A stretch of 64,000 bases of DNA from Candidatus Heimdallarchaeota archaeon. Its GTDB lineage: Archaea > Asgardarchaeota > Heimdallarchaeia > Heimdallarchaeales > Heimdallarchaeaceae. The notes beneath the pieces were generated by a model. That model was not told the DNA's origin. It worked only from the letters and a program-made list of their open reading frames with translations, and did not search any database. A program made the position numbers and the translations under genes. The stretch spans positions 1 to 64,000 of the forward strand of contig JAHLWR010000008.1 of assembly GCA_019057815.1 (NCBI GenBank), read 5' to 3'. Of the stretch, positions 17,772 to 27,260 are shown in pieces; position 1 is the stretch's first letter; each line of letters opens with the position of its first letter.

Positions 17772-18146
17772 ATCCACCAACTACTTTTGTGTTGTTAAAT
17801 CTTTATACAATGTTAATACTACTATACTCTCATTTTCTTTTAATACTTCTTCCCATATTTACATCTTTGAGATATTCTTTTACATCTATCAACTTTACAG
17901 AAAAAACATTCTTTAGTCATATATTATCTTTATTTCAGTGAAACAAATTTGCTTTACAGATATTTTTCTAATATTATTCAGAATAGAGCAAAGATAGGTA
18001 AAAGAATAGCATTTTAAACTGAACTACTAGTAACTCTTCTCTGAAAACAGCTAGAAAAATACTTTCAATTAACCCTCCATCGTCATCTTTGTAATTTTAA
18101 AATTATTTATTCTCACCTTGTTTAAACAGTTTATATATCAAAATCT
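17772..18146. other. 375-base intergenic region
   Basis: AT-rich sequence between two plus-strand operons. I see no RNA gene, repeat or small coding frame. It ends in the TATA box of the MoxR operon. Confidence 0.4.
18130..18138 (+). promoter_or_regulatory. TATA box of the MoxR-DUF5682-vWA operon
   Basis: TTTATATAT at 18130-18138 lies 42-50 bases before the ATG at 18180. An archaeal transcript would begin about 25 bases downstream, near 18160, after the upstream TTG at 18147. This supports ATG 18180, preceded by AGGTGG at 18168-18173, as the true start. Confidence 0.55.
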
Positions 18147-18179
18147 TTGAATCAGAACACTATTAAAAGGTGGAAAAAT

Positions 18180-19373
18180 ATGAGTGCAATTTCTATTACA
18201 AAAAAAGAGGTAGATACCAAAAATAAAACAAAAAGTACTAAAAAACAAAATAGTACGAAGAAGGAGTCAGAGGTGATTTTACGTTTACCTGCTGAACAAA
18301 GATACAAAGAAGAATTAGAGTTTCTCCACACCAAAGATAATTATCCTAAACCAAAAAACTGGTTCTTATCTCCCCATATGTTAAAAATTTTCATTGTAGG
18401 CTCAAATAAGGAGGATAAACTAGGAAGAAATATTGAAAAGAAATTTTTTGGAAACACAAATCTAGTTGAGAGAGCTATTGTAACTTTATCAAGTGATAGA
18501 GGGCTTCTGCTAATCGGGGATCCTGGAACAGGTAAATCATGGTTAGCTGAGTTACTCGCTGCTGGTATAAGTCGCAATTCTACTTTAGTTGTACAAGGAA
18601 CAGCTGCTACAACAGAAGATCAAATCAAATATTCTTGGAATATTGCATCAGTAATCGCTAGAGGTCAATCTAGAGAGACACTGATTCCTTCCCCTATCAT
18701 GCAATCTATGGAATTTGGAAAGTTGGGAAGATTCGAGGAATTAACTAGGTGTACATCTGATGTTCAAGATTCATTAATTTCTATTTTATCAGAAAAATAC
18801 ATTTCTATTCCTGAATTGGATGATGATAATATTGTTTATGCAAAAGAAGGATTTAATGTTGTAGCAACAGCTAATAGTCGAGATAAAGGAGTCAATGAGC
18901 TTTCTTCTGCTCTTAAAAGGCGCTTTAACTTTGTTACTATTCCCATAGTTAAAGATTCAGAAACAGAGAAGAAAATTATCACATTCAGAATTCAAGATTT
19001 GATGAAAAAGAAGGGACTTACTTCAAAAATACCAACATCGTTACTGGATATTTTACTTGAAACATTTAGCGAACTTAGGATTGCTAATTCAGCAACGCGA
19101 AGTGATAGTGTAAAACTGGAATCAGCTCTTTCAACAGCTGAACAAATAAGTATTCTTGAAGATGCTATACTACAGACAATTTTTTTCAAAGGAAAAGGAT
19201 CTGAAGAAGCTTTAGCTCAATCACTCATTGGAGGATTAACTCGACGACTACCTGAAGATCTTGCGATGATAAACAAGTTCTGGCATTCAGTTATTCAAAA
19301 TAATAGTAAGAAATCCCCAAAATGGAATAGTTTCTACAGCGAAGGTCAAAAGACTATGAAATCATTCCAATAG
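18180..19373 (+). CDS. MoxR-family AAA+ ATPase of a DUF5682/vWA cassette
   Basis: 397 residues from the ATG at 18180. After a Lys-rich leader of about 30 residues the AAA+ core shows Walker A GDPGTGKSW near 112, a Walker-B region RFEELTRCTSDVQDSLISIL (the usual D-E is E-E, as I recall from this subfamily in bacteria), sensor 1 NVVATANSRDKGVNE near 222 and arginine finger SSALKRRFN. MoxR ATPases remodel or insert cofactors into partner proteins, often together with a vWA protein; that partner is the last gene of this operon. Nine bases separate its stop from the DUF5682 gene. Conserved order of five genes suggests a single complex or pathway. Confidence 0.85.
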   Translation: MSAISITKKEVDTKNKTKSTKKQNSTKKESEVILRLPAEQRYKEELEFLHTKDNYPKPKNWFLSPHMLKIFIVGSNKEDKLGRNIEKKFFGNTNLVERAIVTLSSDRGLLLIGDPGTGKSWLAELLAAGISRNSTLVVQGTAATTEDQIKYSWNIASVIARGQSRETLIPSPIMQSMEFGKLGRFEELTRCTSDVQDSLISILSEKYISIPELDDDNIVYAKEGFNVVATANSRDKGVNELSSALKRRFNFVTIPIVKDSETEKKIITFRIQDLMKKKGLTSKIPTSLLDILLETFSELRIANSATRSDSVKLESALSTAEQISILEDAILQTIFFKGKGSEEALAQSLIGGLTRRLPEDLAMINKFWHSVIQNNSKKSPKWNSFYSEGQKTMKSFQ

Positions 19374-19382
19374 TGTGATAAA

Positions 19383-22286
19383 ATGACAGCTATAGAATCT
19401 TCTTGTGATAATCTTACTGAAAGATTAGTTTCATTATCTCTTTCCGACCTTTTAGCAGAAATTATCGGGGAGCAGAATAGTGATCAAAATAAAATTCTTG
19501 CAACTGTAATTGATGATATTGACGAAGTAAAAAAAGAGATAATTGAAATTATACCAGTTGCACATCATTCTCTCGCTTCAGCTATTCACACTCGAAAAAG
19601 ATTATTGGAGAATAAACCAAAGATAATTTTTCTTGAAGCTCCAGAAGATTACGAACATCTAATCCCAAATCTGAAACATTGTATATTACCTGTAGCATTT
19701 CAAGGTATTTTGACAGAATCGAAAAATATAGACATAAAATTTCTCCCCATTATTTCCACTTCAGTGCTATCTGAAGCTTCTGCTGAGTTTCAGGCAATAA
19801 AATATGCATCTGAACACAAAGATACAGAAATTGTTTTTGTTGATGCAACATGCAATCATAGAACAAAATGGTATAGTGAATTGATACCAAAAGAACAAGA
19901 TCTTCTAAGAATCAAAGAAATTAGTTCTCATACAGTTGACTTGAAGATAGGGGAACTCTACCCTTCAAGCGAAGAATTTCTAAATTCCTTACTAGAGAAA
20001 TCAGGCATGAATCACTTCTCAGAATGGTGGCTTGAGATAGTAGAAAACACATTATTAGATTTATCTTTTGAGAATTATCAACAGATTATGATCTTAATTG
20101 GAAGTGTATTTCGAAGACTTGGAAACAGGCAAGAAGTCGAAATATTGACAGCTAAACGAGACGAATACATGTGGAATAAGATTCGAGAAACACTATTAAG
20201 AACAAAAATTAACCCTTCGGAAGCAGTATTTATTTGCGGGGCTTCACATGCAATAAAAATAATCGATGGATGGGGAACTAAAGGTAAAAAGAGTAAAAAT
20301 AAGTCTTTTGCTAATTCTAAATGGAAATACGGTATAAATCAATCTGATTTTTTGTCAATTGATAAACAATTCAATCATCTTCCTGGTATTACTGGTGAAG
20401 TAGACGCTCGCTGGGAAGCAATAAAGAAAGAGATGTACAAGGAAAAACCTGGTGATTACAACCAGCTATTACGAAAGTATGACATTGTTCAACATAACCA
20501 ACTAATCAGATGGGCGATGAACATAGTAAAAAAAGCGAGGAGCAAGGGATACTTAACTAGTCCGGCAGATAGCATTGCGATTGTTAAAATAACATATCTT
20601 TTGAAAGAAATTCGAGGAAGAGCTAATATCTCTAAATATGATCTTATTGAAGCAGCAGTTACATGTCTAGAAAAAGATGATCCACATTTACCAAAGATAG
20701 AAGATTTAGTTGAAAATATAATTATTCTAAATAAACAAGGACGAGTAGGTTATCACGCTCTTCCCCCTTTAGCACAAGATGTTTTGAATCGTTTGTCAGG
20801 TCTAAAAGTTCCTAGAGATTATAAGAGAGTAAAAAGAGTCTTATTCAACCTCGCTCAACAACCAGAATATAGAGAAATATCCAATCTTTTGTGGTTATTA
20901 AAAGCTCTAAATGTAAGAGTTGTATCTATTGTAGGTCAGAAAAAGTTGGGTTATCACGAAAACCAAGAGTCGTGGGATATTTACATTTACAAAGAGCAAA
21001 ATACCTTGCTTTCTTTAGCTCACGAAGGAATTACTGTTGAGGAAGTATTCAGAAAAAGAGTTCTCAAAAAGGTAGACGAAAAAAGTACAATAATTGATAT
21101 TTTAACATGCATTAGAGATGTTCTAACATATCTTCCTAGTGATGATATTAGCCTAATGTATCTTTCCGAATCACTTATTGGTCGCACTCGTGATTTACGT
21201 TTTGAAAATCCTTTAGACGTATACAATCTAACTTCAGAATTACTAAACTACTTTAGAACGCTAAAAACAGGAATTCCTCATTGGTTTAAAGAATTCATTG
21301 TTTCTGCTTACCGTTCTTACTGTCAAGAACTAACTTCTGCTATAGATGACAATTCCTTTTCAACAGAAAATATTGCCACAATGTTTAGTTTTATTTTCAA
21401 GGTAGAATCTGTGGCTCTATCACAAGGAGCAACAAGAGAAGAACTTGAAATATCATTTAAAATGATAAATAATCTGGATTTACCGATTGGGAAGAAAGCA
21501 GTAGTTTTAGCAGCTGAATCCTTACTTAATTCGGAAAAGGAGTTTGAACTCAAAAAAGTTGTCGCAACAACTTTCTGGAACCCTTACATGATTCAATCGT
21601 TGTCAGATCTTCTAACAGGATTAATCTTTTCCACAAATTTCGCTCCTAACATTCTTTCTATAATTATCGAGTTGCTAGACCAATGTTTTAGACTTCTTAA
21701 AGAGGATTTATTGCATCAATGGATGCCCCAATTAATCAATACTTTTTCTGAGTTAAAAACCGAATATATTGCAAAAATAGCTAATGATTTGAAACGATAT
21801 TACAAAGGATTTGCAAATGAGATTTCAAAGATGAGTCTATGGTATGATGACGATTACTATACTCAGATGATTCAAACACGTGGTCAAACAGCCATTCAGA
21901 AAGTAGATGAAATAATAGCTGAAAAATTGGAAGAAGAAATTTCAACAAATTATATCTCCAAATTTATAACTAAATACAATCAAACCCTTCAACAATTTTC
22001 GAAATTTCTAGATTTACCAATTGATGTACCATCTGTCTCTTCAGCTGAGTACTCGAATTCTATTGATACCCTATTACGAAATCACCCTAAAGTGATAGAA
22101 CAAATAAAAGAAATGATGAATATTGACACTAGTTTCGTAGAAAGAAGTGAAGCTAAAACTATCAATAAGCAAACTAAATCTAATAGTTGTCCCACAACTG
22201 ACGAAGGAAAGGAAAATCCAATCATTTCGATTATTAAAAAATATGATGAAACGCAAAAAGAAGTAATAAAATTAGGAGGATTGTAA
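19383..22286 (+). CDS. DUF5682 family protein
   Basis: 967 residues. The N-terminus carries PVAHHSLASAIHTRKRLLEN then PKIIFLEAPEDYEHLI, corresponding to the bacterial DUF5682 opening (VRHHGPGSA ... P-D-V-V-L-I-E-G-P). The paired His and the Glu resemble the EreA/ChaN/TraB-like fold, suggesting a hydrolase-like N-terminal domain (inference). CGASHAIKIIDGWG near 280 closes that domain. The rest (about 350-967) is helical and Leu-rich, with no motif I can name. Bacterial members are encoded with MoxR, SWIM and vWA genes, as here. Followed after one base by the SWIM-like gene, whose GGAGG (22275-22279) lies inside this gene's 3' end. Confidence 0.8.
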   Translation: MTAIESSCDNLTERLVSLSLSDLLAEIIGEQNSDQNKILATVIDDIDEVKKEIIEIIPVAHHSLASAIHTRKRLLENKPKIIFLEAPEDYEHLIPNLKHCILPVAFQGILTESKNIDIKFLPIISTSVLSEASAEFQAIKYASEHKDTEIVFVDATCNHRTKWYSELIPKEQDLLRIKEISSHTVDLKIGELYPSSEEFLNSLLEKSGMNHFSEWWLEIVENTLLDLSFENYQQIMILIGSVFRRLGNRQEVEILTAKRDEYMWNKIRETLLRTKINPSEAVFICGASHAIKIIDGWGTKGKKSKNKSFANSKWKYGINQSDFLSIDKQFNHLPGITGEVDARWEAIKKEMYKEKPGDYNQLLRKYDIVQHNQLIRWAMNIVKKARSKGYLTSPADSIAIVKITYLLKEIRGRANISKYDLIEAAVTCLEKDDPHLPKIEDLVENIIILNKQGRVGYHALPPLAQDVLNRLSGLKVPRDYKRVKRVLFNLAQQPEYREISNLLWLLKALNVRVVSIVGQKKLGYHENQESWDIYIYKEQNTLLSLAHEGITVEEVFRKRVLKKVDEKSTIIDILTCIRDVLTYLPSDDISLMYLSESLIGRTRDLRFENPLDVYNLTSELLNYFRTLKTGIPHWFKEFIVSAYRSYCQELTSAIDDNSFSTENIATMFSFIFKVESVALSQGATREELEISFKMINNLDLPIGKKAVVLAAESLLNSEKEFELKKVVATTFWNPYMIQSLSDLLTGLIFSTNFAPNILSIIIELLDQCFRLLKEDLLHQWMPQLINTFSELKTEYIAKIANDLKRYYKGFANEISKMSLWYDDDYYTQMIQTRGQTAIQKVDEIIAEKLEEEISTNYISKFITKYNQTLQQFSKFLDLPIDVPSVSSAEYSNSIDTLLRNHPKVIEQIKEMMNIDTSFVERSEAKTINKQTKSNSCPTTDEGKENPIISIIKKYDETQKEVIKLGGL

Positions 22287-22287
22287 A

Positions 22288-22734
22288 ATGATAAATATTA
22301 ATAAAAATGAGAGTTTAGGTATTAAAAATCAACCTTTTGTAAGAAAAAGGAACATAAAAAAGATCCCTTTTATTGAATTTCACAAAAATAAACTTCAAGG
22401 AGTCGTATCCAGTGGAAGTAGCATAGAAAGAGTCTATGTCTGTGTCATTAATTTTGAAGACAAAACTTACACATGTCACACAAATAACAATCGTCCATGT
22501 GGAGGATTAAGAGGAAAAATGTGTAGCCATCTATCAAAACTATTAATGACTGCTAGAAGTGAAGAAAAACTATCAAAAAAAGTGGACATCAGTTCAACTT
22601 ATTCTTTTGTCCCCAATGGCAGTGCAAGATATTCTGAAGTTTTTTCCAGATTTCAAACGAAATTAAAATTTCTAGAAATTCCTGATCCTAAGGATATTCA
22701 TATCCCTGAAATAAGATGGTTTTTATCGAAGTAG
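22288..22734 (+). CDS. Small SWIM-like zinc-finger protein
   Basis: 148 residues. The centre reads VINFEDKTYTCHTNN, then RPCGGLRGKMCSHLSKLL: an ordered set of Cys and a final C-x-H, compatible with a SWIM zinc finger (canonical CxC...CxH, here with an extra Cys). SWIM domains bind DNA or proteins and are one of the regular members of the MoxR/DUF5682/vWA cassette; bacterial versions are usually longer. ATG at 22288 sits 8 bases after GGAGG. Ends overlapping the ribosome site of the next gene. Confidence 0.65.
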   Translation: MININKNESLGIKNQPFVRKRNIKKIPFIEFHKNKLQGVVSSGSSIERVYVCVINFEDKTYTCHTNNNRPCGGLRGKMCSHLSKLLMTARSEEKLSKKVDISSTYSFVPNGSARYSEVFSRFQTKLKFLEIPDPKDIHIPEIRWFLSK

Positions 22735-22745
22735 GAGGTTATAGT

Positions 22746-24089
22746 ATGGAAAACAAAGAAATGAACTATTATAAATTATCAGAAGAGTTAGATGAAATTT
22801 CAAAAATTATCAATAATATGAGTGATCTCTTTTTCTCTGGATTTAGTAAACTAATTAATAAAGACAAAGAGATTTTAGACAAAGTAATTGAAGGATTTAG
22901 CCAGAGTCCGATTAGAGAAGTTGTACAAAAAGGTTTACAAAACTTGAAGAAATCTGTTTTTAATGAAGACGATTTTACAGCTTTAACTATTGCAGTACTT
23001 ACACTTCAAGGTTCATTCCATGATGCTCTGTATGATAATGTAGAAAATCTGATTGGAATAAAAGTAAATGAATTAATCGATTCTGAAAATAAAATTGATT
23101 TCAATGATTATGAAAAAGATACTGTTGTTATACTATCAAATATCAGAAATTGGTTGATTAGCATCGCTATTGGAGGATTTAACGATTTAACATCTGATTC
23201 CTTAGAATCATTTGAACAAGTGCTCGATACTATAGAAACCATCCCTGACTTGAACAGATTAAGTGTTTTACTTAGAGGAATGACAAGCGAATTTCTAGAT
23301 GTTCTATCAACAGATGTAGATGATAAGTCTAAACTACAACTTCGATGGATGGATTTGTGGGTAAGAGCTTATGTTTTGACTTTAAAGAAAAGGGTATCAA
23401 TAAATTCTAGACCTATTTCTGGGAAATTAAAACTTATATCGATACAGAATCACATCCATAGACATTTTATGACTATTATTTTCAACGGTATTCTCGAAAA
23501 CAAAAAGGAAAAAATCTATGTTGAGGTAGAACTATCCAAATATCTAGCAGACTTAGTTCCAATCCAAGAATTCTGGACATTGTTTAACCAAGATTACCAA
23601 GATTTCTTTGATGCTCTAAATAAATCAATAGTTATTGATATAATAAAAGGGGAGCTAAGAGATAACAGTATATTAAATATCGAAGAGTATAAACTTTCAG
23701 GGGACACCTTTAATCTGCTAGAATACTTGAAATCAGCTTTTAAGAATAATTCACTAAAAAGCATGAAAATTCAACCCATAGATCGACATACAGTACACTT
23801 CAAAATTCCTATTCTAGTAGATAGGAAAAATGTTAAGGAAAAGATTCTGGAAATTGGTGAACACAAAATACCTCTGAAATATTACAATCAACTTAGCATT
23901 AAGAAACAACAAATACAATTAGAAGATAAAATATTTGGTGAAATTCGCTTTGATAATGGATGGTATTGTAAACCTTTAACAGTTTTAGGACCTCAAGTTG
24001 TATATTGTTCAAGCATTAAAAGTGATGGAAAAGAATCGTTAGTCTACCCAGTTTTAAAAGAAAGGAGTAGCAAAATTCTGAGAAGATAA
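22746..24089 (+). CDS. Unknown protein of the MoxR/DUF5682/vWA cassette
   Basis: 447 residues from ATG 22746, chosen because GGAGG at 22734-22738 sits 7 bases upstream; an earlier ATG at 22716 lies inside the previous gene. The first 230 residues look all-helical and the C-terminal half mixed alpha/beta (KMKIQPIDRHTVHFKIPILV; GEIRFDNGWYCKPLTVLGPQ). No motif recognised. In bacterial cassettes a DUF5691-type protein occupies this slot; I see no convincing similarity, so it may be a divergent equivalent or a lineage-specific replacement. The vWA gene begins 2 bases after its stop. Confidence 0.7.
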   Translation: MENKEMNYYKLSEELDEISKIINNMSDLFFSGFSKLINKDKEILDKVIEGFSQSPIREVVQKGLQNLKKSVFNEDDFTALTIAVLTLQGSFHDALYDNVENLIGIKVNELIDSENKIDFNDYEKDTVVILSNIRNWLISIAIGGFNDLTSDSLESFEQVLDTIETIPDLNRLSVLLRGMTSEFLDVLSTDVDDKSKLQLRWMDLWVRAYVLTLKKRVSINSRPISGKLKLISIQNHIHRHFMTIIFNGILENKKEKIYVEVELSKYLADLVPIQEFWTLFNQDYQDFFDALNKSIVIDIIKGELRDNSILNIEEYKLSGDTFNLLEYLKSAFKNNSLKSMKIQPIDRHTVHFKIPILVDRKNVKEKILEIGEHKIPLKYYNQLSIKKQQIQLEDKIFGEIRFDNGWYCKPLTVLGPQVVYCSSIKSDGKESLVYPVLKERSSKILRR

Positions 24090-24091
24090 AA

Positions 24092-25570
24092 ATGGCACAA
24101 GAGATAATTAATCCCAATTTGAAAGCCTTAAGCTATTGGCACCTATTGTTAAGTTCATCGCAGAATAATTCCCCTCTTAATAATGCGATGAAAGACCTCA
24201 CCTCTGCAAATGGTTTACCTGAGGGATTAATGGATTCAAGACAGACTCTAAATAACTTGAAGAAGAAATTCCAAGATAAATTCCAAAAACCAGAGCTGGA
24301 TAAAGACAAAACCTCGAAAGATAAAGCAACAGAACCAGATGTTGGACGAATCTCTTCTATAATGATGAGAAGAATGCTATTACGGTTAAAACTTATACAG
24401 GATTTATTTTCACCTAATCTTAAAAATGATATCAAAGCAATAGAATTCAATGAATGGAAAAAGACAGTGAAAAATTGGGAGAATGAGATGGAACAGTTTA
24501 CAGATCCTCTCATAGACATACCTTGGGATTCATCTGAAGAATTACCTGATGTAAAAGAACAGGAAATAGATGATGATGAAACAATACAAAAAGAAGAAGA
24601 AGTTTTAGATGCTGAAACACCTGAAAAGTATGGTAAGCAACGAGGTAAACTTCCGGGGCAAGGATTTCGAATTGATAAGGAAGAGATGGAAAATGTCTTT
24701 CAATCGCTTGAAACTAAAATCATTAAAAAAATGAATATCAGAGAATTGCTCAAAGATGAAGAATTATATCAAAAGATTCAACCATCGATGAGCATAGTAG
24801 AAGAACTTCTATTCCAAAAAGACCGCTTAAGTGGAATTGAACTAAAAAACGCTAAATCTCTAATAAGAAGATATGTGAACAAATTAGCTGAAACACTTCT
24901 TAGTCGAGTAAACAAATCAATAAGGAAAATCCCTAACCCTGATATCGTACCTAAGAAAGTTTTCCGAAATCTAGATGTTAAAAGAACAATTTGGAAAAAT
25001 CTGCCCAATTGGAATGGTGATGATAAGAAACTATATGTTGACCAGGTTTTCTTCCATAGAGCTGGAAAAAAGACTCTACCTTCAAAAATTATTGTGGTTG
25101 TAGATCAAAGTGGCTCTATGGTCGAAGCAATGGTACAAACGACGATTTTAGCTTCCATTTTTGCGGGATTGCCAAATGTTGATGTAGAATTATTTGCTTT
25201 TGATACTAGAGTGATAAACCTAACAAGATATGTAAGAGACCCTCTTGAAGTCCTAATGAACACCAAATTAGGAGGAGGAACATATATTAATCAAGCTGTA
25301 GAGAAAGCAAAACAAAGCATCACAGACCCTAAGAATACTGCAATGGTTTTGATAACAGATTATTATGAAGGAGGAAGTGATCAAGTTTTATTCGAAAATA
25401 TCATTTCAATCAAAGAAGATGGAGTAACATTTATTTCAGTAGCTTCAATGAATAAAAGGGGTCATGTCTATGTTAACAACAGCTTTGTTAGTAGGCTGAA
25501 AAAGGAAGGTATACCAACAATTATGGGAAATTTAGATGATTTAATCAGTCACCTAAGAAAATTTCTCTAG
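24092..25570 (+). CDS. von Willebrand factor A domain protein, last gene of the MoxR operon
   Basis: 492 residues. The first 320 are charged and helical, with an acidic stretch (DDDETIQKEEEVLDAETPEK). The vWA domain occupies about 330-492: the MIDAS motif VVVDQSGSMVEA, the second metal Thr in GGGTYINQAV, and a later Asp in LITDYYEGG, so metal binding looks intact. vWA proteins paired with MoxR ATPases act as substrate adaptors or chaperone partners. Only 2 bases separate it from the preceding gene, and it ends the operon; an AT-rich gap of about 240 bases follows. Confidence 0.85.
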   Translation: MAQEIINPNLKALSYWHLLLSSSQNNSPLNNAMKDLTSANGLPEGLMDSRQTLNNLKKKFQDKFQKPELDKDKTSKDKATEPDVGRISSIMMRRMLLRLKLIQDLFSPNLKNDIKAIEFNEWKKTVKNWENEMEQFTDPLIDIPWDSSEELPDVKEQEIDDDETIQKEEEVLDAETPEKYGKQRGKLPGQGFRIDKEEMENVFQSLETKIIKKMNIRELLKDEELYQKIQPSMSIVEELLFQKDRLSGIELKNAKSLIRRYVNKLAETLLSRVNKSIRKIPNPDIVPKKVFRNLDVKRTIWKNLPNWNGDDKKLYVDQVFFHRAGKKTLPSKIIVVVDQSGSMVEAMVQTTILASIFAGLPNVDVELFAFDTRVINLTRYVRDPLEVLMNTKLGGGTYINQAVEKAKQSITDPKNTAMVLITDYYEGGSDQVLFENIISIKEDGVTFISVASMNKRGHVYVNNSFVSRLKKEGIPTIMGNLDDLISHLRKFL

Positions 25571-25813
25571 CTCTTATTAATGTTATACAACAATTAAATA
25601 ATTTATGAATTCTTTCTGTCACCCTGCTGCCTTAAGGAGAAAAAACAGTCAGATAAGGAGATTGCAGCGATTAGAAGAAGGAAGATGGGGGTTTTATATA
25701 TTCAACTCTCCCTTGTCTTATGAGACTAGGGAAAGAAACTCATCAGTTATCTCAATCATAATTCATTTCTATTTAGCTTGATTTAAATATTATAAACGTA
25801 CATTTTATTAGAT

Positions 25814-26995
25814 ATGTCTTCTCACATAGATGAATCTATTCCTGCTGAAAAATTGCTAGAAATGGAGAATAATAAAGTAGTATATGAAAAGACTAGAAAG
25901 ACACCTATTAAGGATAAAGGGATAAGTATACACAAACCTAAATATCCAACTTATTTTTACATAGAGTCCTCAGGTATTCTATGGTTAGCATACTTATTTA
26001 TCCCTATGTTTGTTCCTAGTTCCAGTTTCTATGAGTTCTATTACTTCCTATTTATTGTATACATACCCTTCCCCCTTATTACTACATTTCTTTACTTGTT
26101 TGTGCTTCCAATTGAAGATAGACCATTGGCATTGATTTATAGATTTGTCATATTCTCAATTTCCTTTACTTTGTGCCTTTTAGGTGGAACTAGAACACTT
26201 CCTCCAAACGAATTTGTTGATGATATGTACCAAATAAATTTCTTGATTACTCTTTCAATTCTGGGAAATTTTATGATTCTTAAAACATATTTAATGATTA
26301 CAAAAATAGATTTCAAGAAGGAAATATTGAAAGAAAGAATAACTGGATCTTATTCAGAGCACCAATGGAGAAAATATGATAAAAAATCGTATATCATTGC
26401 ATTGATAGCAGGATTTTTTGTTATGCAATTTTTCTGGCTTTTATATCATTTTCTAGTTAGAAATAAACAGATTGATAGATCTAAAAAGCGTTATATTTTA
26501 GAAAAATTAGAATTTGATAAGGAAATCAACATTACAACAATATCACTAGAACTAGGTATCTCTTTAGAAGAATTAACATTCATTCTTAAACAACTTAGAT
26601 CAAAAAGAGAGATACAAGTAGATTTCACTCGATATGGTGTAATTCTAAAAGAAATCACCTCATCTAAATGGTTAACACCAATAATTCGAGAAAAATTCGC
26701 TACTCATCTGAAAGTAATTAGACTCTCAGATATTGAACTTAAAGCTAAGCAATTCATTGAATTGACAGAGAGAAGAAAAATATCTGAAAAGGATTTTAGA
26801 AAGATAATGGGAATAAGGAAAGAATGTCAGATTAATGATTTGGTGATAATGTTGCCTTTTAAAGTTATGAAATTCAAGAAGCCATTATTCTCAAAAACAG
26901 AAAGGATTTTCTTGAATCAAAATCAAGCACTACTAAAAAATGATAGAATAATTAAAGCTTTTAAAGAGTACAGTACTGAAATCTTTGATATCTAA
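25814..26995 (+). CDS. Membrane protein with C-terminal winged-helix-like region
   Basis: 393 residues. After a 45-residue polar leader there are about five TM helices (roughly 50-75, 80-100, 110-130, 145-165, 190-212). A soluble tail follows: a basic segment RNKQIDRSKKRYILEKLEF, then NITTISLELGISLEELTFIL near 240, which reads like a helix-turn-helix. This suggests a membrane-tethered regulator, but no family is recognised. TTTAAATATT upstream of the ATG at 25814 is a plausible TATA box. Function unknown. Confidence 0.65.
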   Translation: MSSHIDESIPAEKLLEMENNKVVYEKTRKTPIKDKGISIHKPKYPTYFYIESSGILWLAYLFIPMFVPSSSFYEFYYFLFIVYIPFPLITTFLYLFVLPIEDRPLALIYRFVIFSISFTLCLLGGTRTLPPNEFVDDMYQINFLITLSILGNFMILKTYLMITKIDFKKEILKERITGSYSEHQWRKYDKKSYIIALIAGFFVMQFFWLLYHFLVRNKQIDRSKKRYILEKLEFDKEINITTISLELGISLEELTFILKQLRSKREIQVDFTRYGVILKEITSSKWLTPIIREKFATHLKVIRLSDIELKAKQFIELTERRKISEKDFRKIMGIRKECQINDLVIMLPFKVMKFKKPLFSKTERIFLNQNQALLKNDRIIKAFKEYSTEIFDI

Positions 26996-27083
26996 CATCT
27001 TTTTAAAGATCAAATAATAATCTTTCTGAAAATCATTGCTTTGTTTTATCATATTAGAATCCAAAGAAGGAAAATGAGAAACC

Positions 27084-27105
27084 AAGCCTCTAGGCTTTAT
27101 TTTTT
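27084..27105 (+). terminator. Hairpin plus T-run
   Basis: AAGCC (27084-27088) and GGCTT (27093-27097) form a short stem around TCTA, followed by TATTTTTT. It lies about 90 bases after the membrane protein gene ending at 26995 and before the promoter of the surface-protein gene. Confidence 0.5.
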
Positions 27106-27260
27106 CCAACTTTATTATATAGTTTTCATCTTATCTTCTCTCAAATATTCATATAAAATACTTAAATGCTACTTAACGTAAGTTCGAGAAAAATCGAGGT
27201 TATAAAAATAACTTTTTTCGAAAATAATCCTTATTATAATCGATTTTAGATGTTTTAACT

